This document shows positions 58,532-63,089 of a DNA stretch of 63,089 nucleotides, piece after piece. The stretch's first letter is position 1, and each line of letters begins with the position of its first letter. Origin of the DNA: Bacillota bacterium (GTDB lineage: Bacteria > Bacillota > Negativicutes > Sporomusales > CTSoil-080). The notes under the pieces were generated by a model, which made no database searches, was not told where the DNA came from, and worked only from the letters and a program-made list of their open reading frames with translations. The translations under genes and the position numbers were made by a program. Location: positions 1-63,089 of the forward strand of contig JAGGAD010000025.1 of NCBI GenBank assembly GCA_017889625.1, written 5' to 3'.

Positions 58532-59806
58532 ATGTTGGATATCAAGTTTGTGCGTGATAATCCGGAACTAGTTTCTAAAGCCTTAAGCAATCGAGGCATG
58601 AATGTAGGGCTGGATGAGTTTTTAGCTTTAGAAAAAAAACGTCGGGAGCTCTTGGGAGAAGTAGAGACATTAAAAAATAAACGTAATACAGTTTCGCAAG
58701 AAATAAGCCGCTTGAAGAAAACTGGCGGTGATGCCGATGCACTTATTGTTGAAATGCGTGAAGTCGGTGATACGATTAGCGGTCTTGACATCAGTGTTAA
58801 AGAAGTTGAATCGGAAATCACTGAATTTATTATGAATATTCCCAATATCCCCCATGGCTCGGTACCTATTGGGGCTGATGAAACTGCTAATGTTGAAATA
58901 AGGCGCTGGGGACAACCGCCAACTTTTGCCAAACAGCCAAAGGCCCATTGGGATATTGGTGAAAACCTGGGAATCCTTGACTTTGAACGGGGCCGTAAAG
59001 TAACTGGTGCTAGATTTACTTTTTACCGGGGGTTAGGATCGCGCTTAGAACGGTCGTTGATTAATTTCATGCTTGATCTCCATACCGGCGAACATGGGTA
59101 CACCGAGTTTTTCCCGCCATTTATTGCTAACCGCGACAGCATGCAAGGCACGGGACAATTGCCAAAGTTTGCGGAGGATATGTTTAAGTTGGAAGGCTTG
59201 GACTATTATCTTATTCCGACCGCTGAAGTACCAATAACTAATTTACATCGTCAGGAAATTATCGATGCTAAAGATTTGCCGTATTACTATACCGCCTATA
59301 GCGCATGCTTTCGGGCTGAAGCCGGAGCGGCCGGGCGCGATACCCGCGGATTGATTCGGCAGCATCAGTTTAATAAGGTTGAGATGGTTAAATTTGTTTT
59401 GCCAGAAAACTCCTACGATGAATTAGAAAAACTCACCGTTAATGCTGGCCGGGTTCTTGAACTTCTGGGCTTGCCTTACCGGGTAATGTTGCTTTCGAGT
59501 GGAGATATGGGCTTTAGTTCTGCTAAAACTTATGACTTAGAAGTTTGGTTACCAAGCTTTAATACTTATCGAGAAATATCGTCTTGTTCTAATTTTGAGG
59601 ATTTTCAGGCTCGGCGTGCTGACATCAAATTTCGGCGTGAAGCTAAAGCCAAACCTGAATTCGTTCATACCTTGAATGGATCAGGGGTTGCCATTGGCCG
59701 GACGGTAGCGGCTATCCTTGAAAATTATCAACAAGAAGACGGATCGGTGGTTATTCCGGAAGTATTGCGGCCTTACATGGGTGTTGACATTATTAAGGCG
59801 CGCTAG
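58532..59806 (+). CDS. serS: Seryl-tRNA synthetase
   Basis: This 424-residue class II synthetase has the N-terminal coiled-coil arm (about 30-100) that grips tRNA-Ser and the catalytic core with motif 2 ([21 protein letters not shown] near 261-281) and motif 3 ([17 protein letters not shown] near 384-400). It charges tRNA-Ser. The start at 58532 follows AAGGAGG with 11 bp. An in-frame ATG at 58484 lies inside the leader hairpin and is unlikely. Confidence 0.96.
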   Translation: MLDIKFVRDNPELVSKALSNRGMNVGLDEFLALEKKRRELLGEVETLKNKRNTVSQEISRLKKTGGDADALIVEMREVGDTISGLDISVKEVESEITEFIMNIPNIPHGSVPIGADETANVEIRRWGQPPTFAKQPKAHWDIGENLGILDFERGRKVTGARFTFYRGLGSRLERSLINFMLDLHTGEHGYTEFFPPFIANRDSMQGTGQLPKFAEDMFKLEGLDYYLIPTAEVPITNLHRQEIIDAKDLPYYYTAYSACFRAEAGAAGRDTRGLIRQHQFNKVEMVKFVLPENSYDELEKLTVNAGRVLELLGLPYRVMLLSSGDMGFSSAKTYDLEVWLPSFNTYREISSCSNFEDFQARRADIKFRREAKAKPEFVHTLNGSGVAIGRTVAAILENYQQEDGSVVIPEVLRPYMGVDIIKAR

Positions 59807-59835
59807 CAGCAAGTATACTTTAAAAGGAAGTAAAC

Positions 59836-59875
59836 AAAAAATCTATCCCATTATAGTGTGGGGTAGATTTTTTTT
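59836..59875 (+). terminator. serS terminator
   Basis: AAAAAATCTATCCCA pairs with TGGGGTAGATTTTTT with one G-T pair, with a long T-run. Confidence 0.88.
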
Positions 59876-59884
59876 ATAAAAAAA

Positions 59885-59902
59885 GCCGGCCATTAGGCCG
59901 GC
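59885..59902 (-). terminator. Terminator of the amtB-glnK operon
   Basis: GCCGGCC-ATTA-GGCCGGC: a 7-bp GC-rich stem; on the minus strand it is followed by seven T. Confidence 0.88.
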
Positions 59903-59916
59903 GAGAGAGGTAAATT

Positions 59917-60279
59917 TTAATTTTGGGGATCAATAATGGCACTGTCACCTTCGTCACCAGTACGAATGCGTACGGCGTTATCTAAAGAGTAAACGAAGAT
60001 TTTACCATCGCCGACTTTACCAGTGCGGCAGACCCTCTTAGCGGTCTCTAAAACTTTTTCCACAGGAACTTCACAGACGACAATTTCAACCTTAACTTTA
60101 GGAACGAGATTAATTGAAACTTCTTTACCGCGATAGATTTCCTTATAGCCTTTTTGGAGACCGCAACCATAAACCTGAGTTACAGTCATCCCGGCTACCG
60201 AAATTTCATTCATGGCATCTTTGAGTTCTTCCAGCTTTTCTGGCCGGGTGATTATTTCAATTTTAGTTAGATTACTCAT
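59917..60279 (-). CDS. glnK: PII nitrogen regulatory protein
   Basis: This 120-residue protein is a PII regulator. The N-terminal TKIEIITRPEKLEELKDAM, the T-loop with Tyr49 (KEIYRGKE; the usual modified tyrosine) and the GKIFVYSLDNAVRIRTGDEG C-terminal part are present. It binds ATP/ADP and 2-oxoglutarate and regulates the ammonium channel. It follows amtB by 14 bp in the same operon, the standard glnK-amtB partnership (in the order amtB-glnK). Length is a little above 112 because of a short acidic tail. Confidence 0.95.
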   Translation of the reverse strand: MSNLTKIEIITRPEKLEELKDAMNEISVAGMTVTQVYGCGLQKGYKEIYRGKEVSINLVPKVKVEIVVCEVPVEKVLETAKRVCRTGKVGDGKIFVYSLDNAVRIRTGDEGDSAIIDPQN

Positions 60280-60293
60280 TAATTTGCCCTCCC

Positions 60294-61694
60294 TTAAGAA
60301 TTTAAACTTACTTCAGTACTTTTGGTACTAGGTTGAGCTAAAGTTGCAAACGGAATTGCCGTAGACCCGGTAAGAAAGTCTTCAGCATAGCTGCGTTCGC
60401 CGTGCTCGGTAATATCCAGACCTTGAACTTCCTGATCCTCGTCGGCCCGAATTTTCATAAAGAGACCAATAACTTTGATTATGATATAGGTTCCGATGAC
60501 GGCGATTGCCCAGCTGGCAACAACGCCAATTAACTGCGTAACGAACTGATCGGGATTGCCGAAGAAGAGACCGTCAGCACCGGCTGGATTAATTTCTTTT
60601 GAAGCAAAAAGCCCCGTGGCTAAAGCCCCAAAGGTACCGCCAACACCATGAACCCCGAAAGCGTCAAGCGCATCATCATAACCAAGCTTAGCTTTAACAA
60701 TACCTACGGAAACATAGCAGATAACTCCTGCCAATAAACCGATAATAACGGAAGACAGTGGACTAACAAAACCAGCTGCAGGAGTTACGGCAACCAGACC
60801 GGCGACCGCACCGCTGGCGGCACCAAGTACGGTAGGTTTGCCATGGTGGAACCATTCGACAGCTACCCAGGAAAGGGTGGCTGATGCTGCGGCAGTATTA
60901 GTAGTAACAAAAGCCATGGCAGCTAAACCATTGGCAGCTAAGGCGCTGCCGGAATTAAAGCCGAACCAGCCAAACCACAGGAGTGAAGCGCCAAGGACAG
61001 TCATTGGTAAGTGGTGTGGTAACATGGCTTCGCTACCATGTCCTTTGCGTTTGCCAAGCATTAAAGCGATTACCAGGCCGGAAACGCCGGAAAGAATATG
61101 AACAACAGTGCCGCCGGCGAAGTCGAGAACGCCGAGGGAAGCAAGCCAGCCGCCGCCCCATACCCAGTGAGCAACAGGATCATAAATTATTGTTGCCCAA
61201 ATCAAAGTAAATACTACAAAAGCCGGAAATTTCATACGTTCAGCAAAGGCGCCAGTTATAAGTGCAGGAGTGATTACTGCGAACATTGCTTGGAAGATCA
61301 TAAAAGCTAAATGAGGAATCGTTGCGGTAGCGTTTACTGGGTCAAAGCCAACGCCGTTTAGGCCTAAGAAATTGAGCCCGCCGATAAGGCCGTTGACATC
61401 AGTGCCGAAAGCGAGTGAATAGCCCCAGAGAACCCATTGTACTGAAATAAGAGCAACAATAAAGAAACTTTGCATAATAACGCTTAAAACATTTTTGGTT
61501 CGTACCATCCCGCCGTAGAAAAATGCTAGGCCGGGTGTCATCAGCAAAACTAAGGCTGATGAAATTAAAACAAAAGCAGTATCGCCGGAATCAATAGTTG
61601 GTGCCGCTGGCGCAGCCTCTTCGGCTAGTGCAACAGGAGCCACAAGAATTACCAACATAAGGCATAATCCGATAATTGACCAAAACTTTTTCAT
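60294..61694 (-). CDS. amtB: Ammonium transporter
   Basis: This 466-residue protein has a signal peptide-like N-terminus (about 1-24) and 11 membrane helices of the Amt/MEP/Rh channel. The conserved His residues of the pore appear in FAGGTVVHILSG near 201 and FGVHGVGG near 347. A long cytoplasmic tail (about 405-466) follows. Ammonium influx is probably gated by the PII protein of the next gene. Its leader has an attenuator-like hairpin and a strong sigma-A-type promoter, and no sigma-54 site was seen. Confidence 0.94.
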   Translation of the reverse strand: MKKFWSIIGLCLMLVILVAPVALAEEAAPAAPTIDSGDTAFVLISSALVLLMTPGLAFFYGGMVRTKNVLSVIMQSFFIVALISVQWVLWGYSLAFGTDVNGLIGGLNFLGLNGVGFDPVNATATIPHLAFMIFQAMFAVITPALITGAFAERMKFPAFVVFTLIWATIIYDPVAHWVWGGGWLASLGVLDFAGGTVVHILSGVSGLVIALMLGKRKGHGSEAMLPHHLPMTVLGASLLWFGWFGFNSGSALAANGLAAMAFVTTNTAAASATLSWVAVEWFHHGKPTVLGAASGAVAGLVAVTPAAGFVSPLSSVIIGLLAGVICYVSVGIVKAKLGYDDALDAFGVHGVGGTFGALATGLFASKEINPAGADGLFFGNPDQFVTQLIGVVASWAIAVIGTYIIIKVIGLFMKIRADEDQEVQGLDITEHGERSYAEDFLTGSTAIPFATLAQPSTKSTEVSLNS

Positions 61695-61776
61695 TGCAGA
61701 ACATCCTTTCCAAAATAGAATTATAGATAAAAAACATGAACCGCCGCAAAATACAGTCGGGGAGAAAAACAGAAAA

Positions 61777-61812
61777 GCCTTCGTAGTAGTAAACTACGAA
61801 GGCTTCATCGCC
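61777..61812 (-). terminator. Attenuator-like hairpin in amtB leader
   Basis: On the minus strand GCCTTCGTAG pairs with CTACGAAGGC and is followed by a T-rich stretch, inside the presumed amtB leader. A mini-hairpin GGC-GATGAA-GCC (61801-61812) overlaps its 5' arm, like those at 2534 and 4750. It may alternatively end transcripts of the TauE-type gene upstream. Confidence 0.7.
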
Positions 61813-61838
61813 ACAAATATTTTTTTATCTATGCCATA

Positions 61839-61867
61839 ACTATATCAGCCCTAAGAGTCACTGTCAA
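61839..61867 (-). promoter_or_regulatory. amtB promoter
   Basis: On the minus strand TTGACA and TATAGT are separated by 17 bp. The transcript would begin near 61832, so the hairpin at 61777-61812 falls within its leader. Confidence 0.75.
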
Positions 61868-61928
61868 CACAAATTGCCTATTTGAAAATTGCGAATTTAT
61901 TGCAGCTAATGTAAATTACATTAGCTGG

Positions 61929-62699
61929 TTATTGCATAATAAAATATTTAAAAACCAGAGATATTGTCAAAGTTATAAAAGAAATAAAAAGACAAATCTT
62001 TACAACCTTACTGCCGATAGTTAGCACCAGTGAACTGCCTAAATAATTCCCCGCGATATTTGCCAGAGCTAAAGGTATTCCCAAATAAAAGAGAACTTTT
62101 CCGTTTAGTAAAAAAATTAGTAGGGCACTTATATTTGAAGCAAGATTAAAGGCTTTAGCGGTAGCGGATGCTCGGACTAAGTCCAACCCCATAAACAAAT
62201 AAAAAGCTAATATAAGAAAACTTCCGGTTCCGGGGCCAAAGAAGCCATCATAAAAACCGATAAAAAAATTAATAAACGGCACTTTTAGATAAATGCCGTT
62301 ATTTGGAAGTTCCCCGGTTACAGTGCGGGTTTTGCGTGGCACCAGGGTAGCTAGCATGGCAAGCGGTAAAAGAATGACAATAATTTTACCGATACTTTCA
62401 TTAGAAAAGAGAAGAACACTTTTTGTGCCGATTGCTGAGCCGAAAAGACAAAATAAAAGTCCGACAGCAACTATTCGCCAAACAACTTTTTTGTTGCGGA
62501 CAAAGTTAATAAAAGCAATCGTGGTGCCAAACGAGGACGCAAACTTATTTGTGCCTAGTGTCAATTGTGGAGGAACCCCGGCAACTAAAAGGGCTGGTAA
62601 AAGTAATAAGCCGCCGCCGCCGGCAATGCTGTCAATAAATCCTGCGCCAAAAGATACTGCGATTAGGATAATTGTTGTTGTTAAAGTAAGGGTAATCAT
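61929..62699 (-). CDS. TauE/SafE-type membrane permease
   Basis: This 256-residue integral membrane protein has eight predicted helices and the family motif GFIDSIAGGGGLLLLPALL near residues 20-38 with a second, DGFFGPGTGSFL, near 149-160. TauE/SafE proteins export sulfite or organosulfonates; the substrate here is unknown. The start at 62699 follows GGAGTG; an in-frame ATG at 62759 adds an unlikely leader. It lies upstream of amtB in the same direction, with the amtB promoter between them. Confidence 0.87.
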   Translation of the reverse strand: MITLTLTTTIILIAVSFGAGFIDSIAGGGGLLLLPALLVAGVPPQLTLGTNKFASSFGTTIAFINFVRNKKVVWRIVAVGLLFCLFGSAIGTKSVLLFSNESIGKIIVILLPLAMLATLVPRKTRTVTGELPNNGIYLKVPFINFFIGFYDGFFGPGTGSFLILAFYLFMGLDLVRASATAKAFNLASNISALLIFLLNGKVLFYLGIPLALANIAGNYLGSSLVLTIGSKVVKICLFISFITLTISLVFKYFIMQ

Positions 62700-63089
62700 A
62701 ATATCACTCCGTTTAACTACTAATATTAATCCATTATAGCAAAAGCTATATGTAAACAAAACTTATTTAACCAAGCGATAGTAAATAATAAAAATGCGCT
62801 AAATTTATTATGCGTAAAGTCAGTTTTTTCGGATTATTATGGATTTTAAGGGAAACATTGACATGATAAGTACGACGGAATAAAATCAGAATGTGTCTAA
62901 ATATATGATTATGTAGTACATAATCATATACTTTAGGAAAAGTTGTAGCTATTTTATTCTCAGTATATCACTGAGGAGAGCTAATCACGAATCGGGAGGT
63001 GAGCAATAGACAGTAGTAGTTGCTCTCACAGTAAGTGATAGATAGTCTTAACCAGATTGGAACCGATAAGGAAACGTTTAGGACGCTTA
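62700..63089. other. Intergenic sequence to the window end
   Basis: These 390 bp hold no open frame longer than about 30 codons that I can support. CTCAG-TATATCA-CTGAG (62961-62977) is a small hairpin. The last 110 bp are less AT-rich and contain GGGAGGTG (near 62994) not followed by a usable start. It could be the start of a structured RNA or leader of a gene beyond the edge. Confidence 0.45.

Noticed and set aside
61695-61930. Sigma-54 promoter for amtB
   Set aside because: No GG-N10-GC type element was seen; a sigma-A-like TTGACA/TATAGT pair with 17-bp spacing is present.

Overview
The window looks like the chromosome of an anaerobic, diderm member of the Firmicutes, most likely a Negativicute of the Sporomusaceae type. 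The Firmicute side is shown by a CIRCE operator, a T-box leader, a CcpN-like/PPSR gene pair and strong AGGAGG ribosome sites. The diderm side is shown by a cluster of exported proteins that includes a small beta-barrel ending in Phe, an LTxxQ-type protein and a surface-adhesin-E-like protein. Anaerobic life is indicated by nicotinate-fermentation enzymes, an enoate-reductase-type flavoprotein, a PPi-type phosphofructokinase and a probable ferredoxin-dependent thioredoxin reductase.

Region 1 (1-19.5 kb) is the most interesting part: an almost uninterrupted plus-strand set of genes matching the upper half of the nicotinate fermentation known from Eubacterium barkeri. It holds two NiaP-like niacin transporters, nicotinate dehydrogenase (FeS, undivided Mo and FAD subunits), enamidase, 6-hydroxynicotinate reductase, 2-(hydroxymethyl)glutarate dehydrogenase and a serine-dehydratase-like 2-(hydroxymethyl)glutarate dehydratase. 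These would take nicotinate via 6-hydroxynicotinate, tetrahydro-6-oxonicotinate, 2-formylglutarate (plus ammonia) and 2-(hydroxymethyl)glutarate to 2-methyleneglutarate. Cofactor genes follow (XdhC-type chaperone, MocA-like cytidylyltransferase, MoaA). Embedded are less understood genes: a DUF1185 protein, an HD-domain protein and a UPF0280/ApbE-like protein beside the reductase. The B12 mutase, methylitaconate isomerase, dimethylmalate dehydratase and lyase of the lower half are not in the window. A LysR regulator, a 39-bp repeated operator-like element and small hairpins overlapping terminators suggest the regulation.

Region 2 (19.5-20.5 kb) is a small anomalous segment with a same-strand array of DnaA boxes and two phage-like genes. 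Region 3 (20.5-38.9 kb) is mixed core metabolism: an enoate-reductase-like flavoprotein, an exported SGNH hydrolase, a soluble chemotaxis-type protein, htpG with CIRCE, a glycolytic trio (PPi-PFK, a degenerate PFK paralogue, class II aldolase), an ABC-F ATPase, release factor 3 and topoisomerase III. Region 4 (38.9-44.5 kb) is accessory and rich in small and exported proteins of unknown function. Region 5 (44.5-63 kb) holds serC, tRNA-Thr, a tandem HD/HD-GYP protein, PPSR with a CcpN-like regulator, a MenG/UbiE methyltransferase, serA behind a partially doubled serine T-box, a DUF1015 gene, the thioredoxin-reductase-like flavoprotein, a YkvI-type membrane protein, serS, and the glnK-amtB nitrogen pair. 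All functions are assigned by recognising sequence motifs and remembered family members; no database search was run.
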